The notes under the pieces were generated by a model. That model worked only from the letters and a program-made list of their open reading frames with translations, did no database searches and was not told the DNA's origin. This document shows positions 44,601 through 56,629 of a DNA stretch of 64,000 nt, in pieces; positions within the stretch are counted from its first letter, which is position 1; each line of letters starts with the position of its first letter. The stretch is from Dryococelus australis (taxonomy: Eukaryota > Arthropoda > Insecta > Phasmatodea > Phasmatidae), in contig CM057005.1 of the NCBI GenBank assembly GCA_029891345.1, positions 69,139,760 to 69,203,759 on the forward strand, in the 5' to 3' direction. A program made the translations under genes and the position numbers.

Positions 44601-46690
44601 ATCTATCGCCTCTCCACGAGGCTCTGGCATCCTGTGACAACCTTATAGGCAGAGTGCTGGCATCCTACAGCAACTCCTGGAACTAGCTTCTCCATTAGCG
44701 GTGTGTGGTGTGTCGAAGGACTCGTCGAACAGTACAATCTCTTGGGCAGGAAATGGGTGACCACGTGGAACTCGGGTGGACAGTACAATCTTTCATTTCA
44801 CCAGGTGTCTGTAAGCTCTCACTTAGCTGGAAGCGATTCTTTAGGCATGGGATTAATTGAACTGCTGCTGTGTGACTTGGCCATATGAGTGTTGCAACTT
44901 GAAGATGGGGCAAAGTTGAAATGTAGATCACACATTCCCAATGTGCAGGGATGCGCCGTGCACCAAGTTAATCAGTCACGTTTGAAAGCCCTGCTTAGTA
45001 TCTGCACTTTTGTGCAACTTGTATCATTCTACCTTGTATAAATGTAGGTTTCTGTGGATCTGAAATTAAGGATGTAAGTAACTATGTTACTAATAATTTT
45101 GATTTTTACTCTTACGTGCATGAAACTAATAGAAACAAAATCAAATGTAATGTTCACAGGTTTAAACACCGCACCTTTAATAACTGAAGACATGGAACTA
45201 CTTTTCATACAGCATTGCTAACTTAATTTGAGCCATACAGTTATGAACAGAAACATTTTTCAGATGTATATTGACGCGTGATGGTCTCAGGAACACTATG
45301 AAGCTACGACACGGTCAGAGCTAGCTTTTAGTGTGCAGGTCAGTCACACACGGGGTTAACGGGGTCTGTCCAGATTTACTTGCAGGCTGGGGCCTGACTA
45401 TTGTTGTAAAGGTTGGGTCACTTCGCCTGGTGGCTGTGCACAAAATCAAGTACTGGTTGAGCAACACTTCTTGCATTGTGACTTGCGGTCACCAGGTTAC
45501 ATGCACTGCTGCTTGATCGACTGGGCCAGTGAAACAGGACGGTCTGAAGATGCTGTGATGGCTACTGAAACTGCTGGAGAATGCCTTGACCAGGCTGGAA
45601 CTTGGGTGTCCCTGGAACCTGGGCAAGCGATGCCTTATGGCACCTTATCCTATCGGCGGAAGGCAGCAACCATAGGATGTGGCATCCACAGCATCATCTT
45701 GCGAGCTGAAAAGAGAGAAGGGGAGGGAGCTGGTAGGTGAGGCCTCTTCAGCTGTCGGGCGGCGTGGGCTCGGTCCCGGGGGTAATCGTGGCAGAGTGCC
45801 TTATTGGATGGGGTGCAGCCCCGGGTAACTTTGTAGGCGGTCGCAGCCAATCTCTCCTGCAGATCCTTACCACCCTTTTGGTGTAAGGTATGGAGGGGGT
45901 TGGTACAACCAACCTTGCAAGAGAGAAGCAGGCGATGTAGATTTCCTGGCTAAATGTTCAACCGCAGCCGAGCCGGCGCAGAACTGTACCCTTACCCCAA
46001 CCTGCAACACACACAATGCGGTGGTTGGAGGGCAGGTTTTCTCTTAGTTTTGGGGTTGCCGTTATCAGTGGTAAGCGGATAGGGGGGTTTACTACTTCTT
46101 CAAGTTTTGCAGGGAGAGACCCTCTGGAATGTCTGGTAGAGAGCTGAAGTTTCTGGTCTGTCTGGAAGGTGAAGAGCGGTCAGCGAGCTCCAGCACATGA
46201 GGTGTTGGAGCAACCTGCTGGGGCTGTGTGGCTCTCATAAGAGCTGATGAACAACTGGTAGGTCTCTTGAAGATGCGGGGTCGGCAGAGAGTTCTAGTAC
46301 TCGGGGAGTGGTAAAGCTAGCTCGGAGCTGGCTGGCCCTGAAGAGGGCTGACGGAACAACTGGAGTTTCTGAGCTGTGTGCAGGTATAAGTACTGGCCAG
46401 CTCGCCCTCATCCGGGCGGCATGGTGGGGGTGGTCTGTCACTTGTTCTTGGGCGGAGCCAAGGACTGTCTGCTATGGCATCTGCTGCTGGCTGGAGCACT
46501 GGTGGCGCTACTCCTTGGTTCGCCCTCGAACTACTTGACCGCTTCAGGGGTGGTAGCAGCTGCTCAGTTGCTGGTTCACTCATCTTTTCATCATATTCTG
46601 AGGGTGTGGCGTGGCATAGCTTACTGACCGCGAATGATAAACAGTATATTACTGACGCGTCTGTATTACTCCCCGCAACAAGGGACTAAC
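44601..46690. repeat. GC-richer retroelement-like debris
   Basis: Continues the style of the preceding relic. Near 46188-46215 the hairpin GCTCCAGCACATGAGGTGTTGGAGC occurs with flanking words also found at 7365-7395 and 60030-60060 ('cagcaca/aactca...gttgagg'). This suggests it derives from the same families. Frames on both strands are short and have no recognised domain. Confidence 0.35.
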
Positions 46691-47844
46691 CTGTAGCACT
46701 CTGGTAGACATTACAATGGTTTGGACCACGTCCGGTGCACCTGGGAAATTATGCACAAATGAAACAAAGTGGTGGTTGCATGGGTCAGTAAAGCATTATG
46801 CGTCAATATTTCAACAGTGCTGTAACCATGAACCAGCTCAACAACAAGACGTGTAGCTGTTGCTTCAGAATTTAAATATGTTCCTTGGTGACCATATTGG
46901 TTAAGGCATTACATTTGTGTGTCAAACACCTTCAGCCAGTAACAGTTCAGACCTGTCCATAGAATAGCTTAAAATTTGAGCAATAAGTTAGTAGCCAAAT
47001 GATTCATAATGTAATGCACCAAAAAAAAATTAATTGTAAAGTTTCACATCTGAAAATTCTAAATTAAGTAGAAGGGTACAGAATCTAATACGTATAATGA
47101 TGAGGTAGCAGAACTTTAAAAGTATTATTTCATAAGTCAATATATGTTACATACAAATAGTTACTTCATGCTCTTATTTTTGAGTGAATCTTTTGAATTT
47201 CTAATATTGTAACCTCGCTTGAAACTTTGTTAGCTCAAGTGATGAACTTGCAATGTGATAATAAGCAAATTGAGTATTTCTTTGTTGAGTGACTTATTGT
47301 TTAATGCTGTGTGATCAACCAGTGCCCATGAATACCTTTTAGTAGTTAAAATTACACACGTGAAAAAGTAGTTCTTGATAATTTGACACATTTCAAACTC
47401 TGTAAAGTTTATTTCAGCAAAATTGTTATAACCGTTTACCAATAATTGGAAAATGTACAGATTTGTAAATGAGAACCCCAAGCATGGATAAATGAAAATA
47501 TGAATTTGTCTGTGCGGCCTAATTGTACAGATCCAAGCTGAATGTAGGGTGAATTGCACGAGATCTTCTTGCAGGATGAGTATTGTGCAAAAGTATCATG
47601 TACTAGGTACTGGTATTCCAAATTGTCCAAATAAAGGGGCATGGTACACCTAAGCATCCCCAGATCAGTTCCTTATGTTTAATTATTGGTTTTTAAGAGA
47701 CCATTTAAAGAACATTGTTGTAGTTAGTGTCCTCAGCTACAGCAATTAAACTTTTTTTAGTTTGTGTTAATACTGGTTGTGTCTGTATATGATTATATAT
47801 ATTTTTATGTTAAATTTATTTTTAAGTTAACTTGTTCTATTATT
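46691..47844 (+). other. Intergenic, no feature recognised
   Basis: AT-rich. The - strand frames at 47230-47559 and 47436-47657 have no family resemblance. Confidence 0.4.
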
Positions 47845-48027
47845 ACACTAGAACCCTGTTATAGAATTTCTCAAGGACCCCAAGAAGTGTCTACATTATG
47901 TAAGGGAAAACTTTACAAGAGCGTAATTCTGTATTGAAAACCATTTTTGTGGGCCATTAGAAGGCAACTTGTTAAGCAGGAAAATTTTATAAGTGGGGAT
48001 GTTATAACATGGTTATACTGTGTTATT
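47841..48027. mobile_element. Short MITE candidate (179 bp)
   Basis: Body 47845-48023 begins ACACTAGAACCCTGTTATA and ends TATAACATGGTTATACTGTGT, whose reverse complement ACACAGTATAACCATGTTATA aligns with the start after one indel. TATT flanks both sides (47841-47844, 48024-48027). Non-coding. Confidence 0.55.
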
Positions 48028-50373
48028 ATAATTATTATATAGTAAAGTATTTCAGACTGGTTGCTGTGGATTGGGAAGTTATCTTCCATCCTGGTTAGGG
48101 ACCAGTGGCCTTTCCAGTTTTCCTGCTTTCTGCAGTAAACCATCTCCATGGCTTGCTCTCTTTCTAGGTCCTACCAGACATGCTGTCAGGCTGAGTGCTG
48201 GATGATATTTTAGGGATTCTGGTAACTGGGAGGGGCAGGGGGAGAGGCTCTTGTGTTTTCCACCTTAATTTTGCGTAGCCTCTTTTCTTTCAATATGTTG
48301 GTGCGGAGTGTGCTCTGTTCAGGCTACCTGGAGTAGCCCATGGTCCAATATGAGTTCCAGTTCCCAGGTGAACAGTGGCTGCCATACATTAAGGCGGAAA
48401 AGGCCCTGCCTGAGAAATCACAAATTTGTTGAAATTTTTCCAGTTCAAATGATAAGAAATAATGTAATCAGTTGTCTGAAACTGAAATTCAACATTAAAT
48501 GTTATACTTGAAGTTTGTTACATTATTGTATGTTATTATAAATTTATTCATAGACAGTTAGCAATATATAGCATTCACAAGGCAGAATCTGCATCTGTGT
48601 GCTCACTGCATGGACTGCCGTTGAGTTGATAGTTCACAAGTTTGTTCATAAAACGTAATTGTTTCTCTTGCTCTTATATGTTGTGTTTGCCATTCATTGC
48701 TCACATTAACTTAATCTGCTGTGGAAACATCTTGCTGTGCGTGAATTTCCAAAATATAAAATAAAGAACTAGATTGTAACTATGTACTTAAATATATTAT
48801 TTCAATGGGGTTTCTTTTAAGACTACCATTTGAAATAACAAAACCATCACATACAGCAATAGTAAAACACACATACATAGGTTTCAAATAAAAAATTGTT
48901 GACTATTTTTCAGAAAGTAATGTATAGAAACAACAGAATAACCACTGTGCATAATTATGTTAAAATAATTGTTTTAAAATTTATAAAATAGTTTATTAAA
49001 GTAACTTAATTAAAGCTTCATAATTTTAGCAAAATTTTATCTACTTAGAAACTTTTGTAAAAAAAAAAGTAATTTTCTTTTATAATTTTCAATTTAATAA
49101 AATTCTAAATAAATCTATTTTAATGATTTTTAAGCACTTATTTTGACATGTTTTACTAATTTTGTGGTTTATATCCCTATATTTTTTTTACAAAAAGTTA
49201 GCAATTTTTAAATTGAAAAGTATAGACTATCAGCTATGCCCTATATGAAAATTACTAGCATTTTAATATATTGTCAATAAATCTAAATCCTTCGAAATAT
49301 GCTATATAGTTCAAATCTTGTTCCTGATTTTATTTTTTGGTAATTTGTTTGCTGCAAGACATTTCCATAACCCATAAATGTTGTATATGAATTTATGTAA
49401 AAGTTTTGATTCATCTTGTGTTTTTATTTGTTCAGTATACTTCTTATAGTGAATGTTTTGCAAAATTTGGCAGGGGGGAGGTTGACATGCTCAAAGTGTC
49501 AAGGCGGTAGAATGAAATCTGCTACACGTTAGGGCAGCCACTTTGACGTGGGACATGTGGTCAGGTGATGGTAGAGGTTAGGTTTGAGGAGCGGTGAATA
49601 TTAATGTTGGAAAATTAAGGTTTTGGAGTTGGTTACCTGGGGCACCAGTGATTATTTACCAAATAATGTCAATGATGTCGTTAGAGCTGACTCGTTCTCA
49701 TGGTCGTTCGGCCGATGACCACAGCGTAATCCCTCCAGGGATTGTAGTACTCCTCTGAAATTATTATATGTTTTCTTGCTGACTGTGGGATATCTGGACT
49801 CCTGACATGCTTGTACGACACTGTTGGTTACTCCACAATTACATGTGACCTTTAAAACACTTCATTATACACTTGCATTGACGATTAATTGGTGGGAGTA
49901 GGCCCGTACCTGAGATCCCTTGCGGCGACCTTGTTAAAAATACAAGTGGTATTTTTGATGTCACTACATATTTTATTAGGTATTTCTCTTACACGTCTCA
50001 GTTGAGACAACTTACAGTGCTACTGAGCTTAGGCCATCAGCATGGGCAAAACAGAAAAACAGACATGTGGTCACACAATGGAATTAGTTGAAAGTCCACC
50101 CAGGTGATGCAAACACTGGGTGGGTGCGAGGGGCTGAATCTCTGGCGGCTGATATGAAAGCGTTTCTGGTTAATTAATGCCTATTGCTGTTAAATGATCA
50201 AAGCAAAAGTTGCATGCCGCCCGAGCGTGCGAAAATGCGAGCCACGGCATAAGGCACTGCACCCCTCGCAAGACAGGCTATGACTTACTTGTCGGGCGCA
50301 GCGTGCCGGCCGGCTTCACGGACTGACACACCCCGTGGAACTACATTGCTACACATGTCACGTGTAGAAAATC
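48028..50373 (+). other. Intergenic, mostly AT-rich; some repeat-like patches
   Basis: 48040-48300 and 49480-49760 have SINE-like composition but no clear box A/B pair. 49895-50345 is GC-richer, with a CCACCCAGGTGATGCAAACACTGGGTGG hairpin (50097-50124) reminiscent of the hairpins in the protease-bearing relics. 48750-49440 is extremely AT-rich. Nothing coding was recognised. Confidence 0.35.
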
Positions 50374-51724
50374 TAGGGGTGGGAAATTCAATTCCTCGAT
50401 TATTTCTATTTTTGCTGTAATCAACATAATAGAGAATCGAGAGAGAGTATGAATTTATTAATCTTAAATAATTTTGATTATTATTGCAAAATTTAAGTTT
50501 ATAGTTTAATAATTAGGCCAGTGCAAAATTCAAAATTTTTTATACCGTTTTGAATAATTAAATATTCATATTCGATTCGATGTTGAATGTAAATACTTTG
50601 AATTGTAGAATATTTGATTTTTTTTCGAAGTGTGAATGTTGATATTTAGAAACACTAGTTTTGGGCGCAAAAGAACATCACGTACTGTATTTACCGGAAA
50701 GGAAGACAAGGTTTTTTGACAGAAAAGGAATATAAAAAATGAGGGGTCATCTACAATTCGGGAATCGTCTTCCATTCAAAACCTAAGCGATTTTGACAAA
50801 GGCTTTTCATGCATAAATACAGTATGTCTTATGGTTGTACTTATTTTTGCAGTGCTAAGACTGTACCTGTAAACTTTGACAAGTGCCATAAAGAGGAAAT
50901 GGCTGTAAAGAGGAAGAGCTTTGCTGGGAAGCAAAGTGGCTCAAGTCATGAATACGTATATAACACCCACAAAAGTTTTACAGTGTAAGAAAAATGCTGC
51001 TACTATACAGCCAGGTTGGACACACCTATTTCATTGTGATTAGCTTTTCTTTAGAAGTAAATCAAATGTATCATATTATTCATATTATAGCATTTCTTCT
51101 TGAAGGGTTTGTCATAAATGAATGCATAAATACTTCAACCTAAATAATTTTTTCCAGCACTTCACAGGTGTAGTCTTGAATTCAGGTTTAAATATTTTTT
51201 TAGGAAGGGGTTGTCTCAGATTCAGGGTCGTCTTCCTTTCGGGTAAATGCGGTATTCGTATTCCCAGTAGTTAAAGCATTTGCAGTAAATTTTTAATAAG
51301 TATTCAGTAACATTTCACTGTACAAAACACTTCTTCCATGAAAAGAACTACATAAATACAATTTGCCCTTGGACGCTTTTCAGTGTACGTATTGGGAAGT
51401 ATTAAAACATTTTATAATTCCAATTTAATTAATTTAGAAAGACAGTATTTCTGAAGTAAAAAGAAAATTACCCATTACAGTCATTGTAAAGTAATTAATT
51501 TTTTGTAACTTAATGGTTTGAAAAGAATTCTTGGCTAGAAAATGCAAAATTCATTCAATTTTAAGGAATAACAAGAAATGTTGAGTATTACATTAGAACT
51601 GGAATTGTATAATTTTTCTTAGAACTAAGATAATGCAATAATCAAGAATTCAAGCTTCTTAAGAGTAATAATCGAGAATCAATAATCAAGGAAAAACATT
51701 AATCGTCCCATCTCTAATAAAAAC
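50366..51724. mobile_element. hAT-like non-autonomous transposon with nested insertion
   Basis: Body 50374-51716 begins TAGGGGTGGGAAATTC and ends ATCGTCCCATCTCTA (reverse complement TAGAGATGGGACGAT), matching hAT terminal repeats and the element at 8010-9026. Flanking octamers AGAAAATC (50366-50373) and ATAAAAAC (51717-51724) agree at 6 of 8 positions, as expected for an old target duplication. A separate TA-flanked element (50685-51252) is inserted inside it. No transposase frame. Confidence 0.75.
50685..51252 (-). mobile_element. TA-flanked TIR element, CCGTATTTACC subtype, copy 2 (nested, both ends present)
   Basis: The left terminus CTGTATTTACCGGAAAGG and the reverse complement of the right terminus CCGCATTTACCCGAAAGG are inverted repeats of at least 23 bases (differences at 3 positions). 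Both are flanked by TA (50683-50684, 51253-51254). The 568-bp body is the inverted counterpart of 40181-40705. TA target sites point to Tc1/mariner-like mobilisation. No transposase frame. Confidence 0.85.
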
Positions 51725-52865
51725 CCTTAAACTTACATTGCTGCCTTCCCTCACATCTACACAAATAACCCTTGCTTTATTTAACATAATACATATGCAC
51801 TGGAAAGATGAGATGGGGATGGTAACACGTGAGAATGAAAAGTATACAAAACAACAGAAAACACAATACTAATATTAGGGCATTAAGGCTTTTCGTTGGA
51901 TGTCTCTTGTACGCACGTGTCCTTATGTGGTGGTGCCTTGCGTTTTAAGCCCTGTGGAAAACATAATTACTAGATGTGGGGTCTCTTTTCATATCACTGC
52001 GCCAGCAGCACGCATGGCCGCTATCCTGTGCATCTGGGGTTTGCGTCACACTTGCGTTGCACCTTGCGTAGCATTGCGCCTGTGCCACCTGTGGCGTAGA
52101 GTGCGCACACTCACTGCGTTGCTGAAAATCAGTGCGGCAGGCAAACTGACTATTGGGAGGGGGTACGCTGCACGTGTCAAGGTGGTGTAGGAATGCCTGT
52201 CTTCGTCTTCACACCATAGCCTGAGCCTGACCGCCTCTACTAGCTTAGTTGTAATCTGCAGATGTTTTTGCATGTGTGCTGTTGTGGTTGTATAATAGCG
52301 CAATTTGGTTGATTATGCAAGTTTCCTTTACGTCTTCGGCAGACGACCGACATGCTGAAGAATTGAAGCAGAGAATTATGTTGTAATTATACAAAGCAAT
52401 GAATTTTAATAATTTTGTGTGATATGTTCGTACGCACTTCAAAATATTTGCCCAGCTTCAATTTATAAATACCCTCTCATCTGGCTGCACGTTTTCTTAT
52501 TAATCATACGTGAAATGACAACATGAACCACAACTATTTTACAGGGCTGTGCGACTGTACACACAACATTAAAAAATTTCTATCCCTTGTGGAGGCAAGC
52601 CTTAAAGTGAACTGGGGAGCATTATTTGTTGTCTCTTAATAGCCTGTAATTTTGAATGAATTATGTAAGGACACCAAAATGTAGCTTCGGTCATAGTCTA
52701 ATTTGTGGCACCTGGGGATTGTCATTGCTTCATGAAAATAAATTTCTGAATGTGTGTCGTTTTCCCTATAAGTATATTTAATTTTATATCTTCAAATATA
52801 AATTTTTAAGCCATCATGGTGCTAGTGGCTTTTCCTCCCTCCCCTGCCCTGTCTGTTCACCAATG
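51725..52865 (+). other. Intergenic, no gene recognised
   Basis: Includes a GC-richer patch (51895-52240) ending with 'gcacgtgtcaaggtgg' (52168-52185). That same phrase lies at the right edge of the 2-kb repeat at 60512-60528, so the patch may be another fragment of that element. The + strand frame 51900-52190 has no recognised domain. Confidence 0.35.
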
Positions 52866-53245
52866 GGGCAGTGGTGGTGTAGTGGTTAGATTACTTGTCT
52901 CCCACCTATGCAAACTGGGATCAATTTCTGGCGGGGTCGCTCCCTGATTTTGTATGTGGGAATCATGCCGAATGATGTGGATGGTTGGCTGGTTTTCTGT
53001 GGGATCTCCCGTTTCACCTGCCCTTTCATTCCAGTGCTGCTCCACACTCACCTTGCTTCACCATTATTGGCTCTCAAGACCTCAATGTCAAGAGCCGCCC
53101 AATTTTTTTGACTCACTCTCCCCTCCACAACATTCCCTAGCTGCACCACACCTTCAGCCATAAAGTCGCCAATCACGAATCACTCACGGCTGGCTACCAC
53201 ATTGTGACTGTCACAGATGCGCTTCACAGAATTGGTTCAAAATAA
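52866..53245 (+). mobile_element. tRNA-derived SINE
   Basis: Box A-like GTGGTGTAGTGGTTAGATTA (from about 52874) and box B-like GGGATCAATTTC (52917-52928) form an internal Pol III promoter of a tRNA-like head. The body carries 'ggttttctgtgggatctcccgttt' and 'cattccagtgctgctcc', and the copy ends in an A-rich tail (ttcaaaataaacaaatc). The same body is seen in degraded form at 16262-16450. The frames 52857-53163 overlapping it are not genes. Confidence 0.75.
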
Positions 53246-55810
53246 ACAAATCATTCACAAATTGTTTAGTTAGTAATTGTAACTTAAAACTAGTTTACAT
53301 TGAGAGCCAGGTGTGCGTGGCACATGGCTCAGTATAATTGTAGGATGTGTATAAACATAGGTTTCCAACTGCGTCAAACCTCATTCAAGAGTTGCAGCAT
53401 TGTCATCTTAGTATAAAATAATCATAAAAATATTTTGTATTTATAAATACATATAAAGCTCACAGTAAATATTATTTACTCCTTTATAAGCCTAACAAAA
53501 TATATAAGTTAAGTCTTCTATGTAGGAATGTTAACATCGAGTTTGAAATGTGAAATTCAAATTGAAATGGAGGAAGGGAAAGTCAATAACTTGAAATAGA
53601 TTTTAATATGAGAATTTTCCAACCTATTTAACTAATTGGAGTTATTTGTTGCTTTCCAAAGTTTAAAATGAAATTATTAGAAAACTTAAGTAACTTCCTA
53701 TTTTTGTACAGTTTGTGTACCGCAGCCATCGGCCAAACCAACATTTTGGGACAGTCATCAGCTGTCCCAGCATATTGTGCATGTGTGATAACAGAAGCTT
53801 CATTGTTTATGAAATTACAGTATGTACAAAATTCTTGGTGCTGCAATTATAGTTGCTGTTGACACATTTTATTAAGGAATTTAATATGGAATTATGTATT
53901 GCATGCCCGTGTCTTTAAGGTGATACTTTTTTGTTTGTCTGTTGTAGTTGTAACATTTCTATAATGTTGTTTTAATAAACTAAAATACAATTTTTTTCAA
54001 TTGTGGCCATATTTCCTTGTCACAGTGGTGATAAAGCTATATTTTCTTGCCACAGTGGTGATAATTTCATGCTGTACAATGGTAAACCTTTTTCATGTGA
54101 TCAAAAATTGATGCATTTCCACAAGCCATTCAGTTATGCATGGGTGTGGTGTAGAGAGTTTCATTGCCACCTGACATTGGAGGCTAGTACCATGTTGTTT
54201 AAGATTAGTGGTATGATACAGTATGTGTAAAAACAATCCCCATAAACAAAGTTCACAAACAGGGCTCCAAAAATGTGTCAAGTTACCATGAGTCAGCTAC
54301 TGTATCACATACTTTGCAAGTCCTGTAATTATGTGTAACTCTTACAAACTTAACTATTTAGCACAAATTTTAATGACCTACCTTAATCTTTGTGTTAGTG
54401 AGAAAGGGTAATTAGGTTGTTTTCACCATGTTTGTCAGGTGCTAACTTGCCATTATGATCATCTTTCACAATCCAAGTTATCAGTGAAGAAAAGTTGATA
54501 TGTTGTAGAATTAGGACAGCACATTAATAAAAATAAATGCTACATGTGAATGATGGTTTTTAAGACTTTTGTACATCAAAATAACTCCGAAATTTGAAAA
54601 GGTTATGGTCTGTGTTTTAAAAATAGAAGTACCATAATTGTGGATTTTTCTGATATGTCATACATCTTTAGCATAATAGGTATACAGAAGATCATAAAAT
54701 TATTGGGGTTGCTGAATATGAAATATAACAGGATGCTTCTTTTTGTCTCGGAGCTACTCATAATGATACAAGTACATTGATACATGTTTGTAGCTATTAT
54801 ACTGTAGTCCCCTTTTCACTGACACTCAACATCACCAAGATAGGCCTACTAACTGTTGCAGTGAATGAGTTGCGTGTATTTTGTTTAGTGTAAATGTGTT
54901 ACAGTTCTGTTCCTGTAACCCATAATCATATCGTTGTTGGTCATGAAGTATGCAGATTATGGTTACGTACGTTCAGATATTAGACACTCTTTTCTCTTTT
55001 GTATGATAAGAAGTAAACAAAGAGTACTGAACCAAATTGTCTTTCCAGAGAAAACAGTACTGTGTCTTCCTTGTAGTTTTATAACAGCATTTGTATTGTA
55101 CTTTGAAGTACTATCTTTCAAAGACAAGTATGAAAAGAATTTTATTCTCTTGCAAGTAGTTATTTTGTATTTAATAGATAACCGTGCACCTGTTTATTTT
55201 TAAAGTACCTGTATGCTTAGATATGTGTGGTGATCATTTTAATGATTACTGGTTGGGTTCTGTTGCTTTTTGTTTGATGTAAACATATAGGGTTTAATTT
55301 TCCTGCTGCTTTTTTTTGTGAGCCTGTTGGAATTCTGGTGATACCTCATTTTATCTGTCAGTTTTATATTTCTTGTAGATGAGATGTAGAGATATATTGG
55401 TGCATGATGTCATCTTTGTTAGCTTCCGATTTCTGTTTTAACGTAAATGTATTGGCTTCTGTTAGTACTTTGTGTTTTTCAGGTTAAGGATGTGTGTTTC
55501 TGAGTTTTATTATGCTGTGCTATTTTTAATCATTTTGGTTTAGTAATGAGCTCCTTTTTTATATAAAAAATTCCTGGTGTATGCAAACATGCCCCTGAGT
55601 GATTCTTATATGTTATTGACCCTCTAGTTTTTATGCTGGGTTTTAAAGAAGAAGGCTCATTGACAGAATTCCTTTCATAACTCTGTAATGTAAACGTTGG
55701 TAAGCCTTCATATAGTCAAGTATTCAAGAATAATACTTCAGCATTATACAAATAAAAATATTTTATTTATTGGTTATACTCAGAATAACATATGTGCAAC
55801 ATTTACCAGA

Positions 55811-55843
<33 letters not shown>

Positions 55844-56629
55844 TTTCAAAAATAAGATGACTCTTACTGTTTATCATTGGTCTAAAAAAAAAAACAAGTC
55901 AGCCACAGAGTTTAATCAAATTTTTATAGCACTTAAATAAATATTTTACATTTGTCTCTTGATGCCAAAGACAAAAATGAAATTAAAAGTATTTTCAATG
56001 CAGTAAAAAACTGACTCTTGGTGATAAATTTGAAGGTACTGTTTAAAACTTTAAAAAACGCTAAAAAATATTTAAACAAATGACTTGTAGTAACTTTTAT
56101 TCAGTTTTTAATAACATATTATACAGTGTACTACATCCCCAAAGCACTTTTAAAACTGATAGAAGTCACATTTTCTTGATTTACCCATTTTAAATATATA
56201 GACATGTACGTGTGTGCACATAACACATATATAAGAGCTAGAGAGAAAAATAGAGGGGACATGCACACAAATTATTAATTATGTTGAAATTTTTTTACAG
56301 CGTCATGTACAGTACTATAATGGAACAAGTATGTCCAGTTACTTGTTGCTACTCAAGCAAAAATAGAATACAAGACTCTTGATTTTTTGGACTCAAAAGA
56401 TTACAACAAAACCTAATCTTATATCAGAGTAAATACAATAAATTTATAAACAAACTTTTTTTACTGTGAAAATCTTATGTAAAGGTGTATTCAAATAACC
56501 AAAATACTTTACCACTCTTGTAGTGAACATTTCATTGCATATGTTTAAATAAATTATAAAAATAATATTTTTGTTCTCATTAGCAACCTCATTCATTCAC
56601 TGTGACCATGGAGGTGGTTTGGTCTTATT
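53246..56629 (+). other. Intergenic, AT-rich, small repeats only
   Basis: About 3.4 kb without recognisable genes. It holds a 32-bp diverged tandem duplication (about 54008-54070: 'cttgtcacagtggtgataa' and 'cttgccacagtggtgataa') and an (AT)14 microsatellite at 55811-55838. Frames at 54003 and 54934 have no known domain. Confidence 0.5.
55811..55838. repeat. (AT)14 microsatellite
   Basis: Fourteen uninterrupted AT dinucleotides. Confidence 0.97.

Noticed and set aside
54809..54840. Tigger-like terminus 'ctgtagtccccttttcactgac'
   Set aside because: Only a single weak match with no partner terminus; could be chance.
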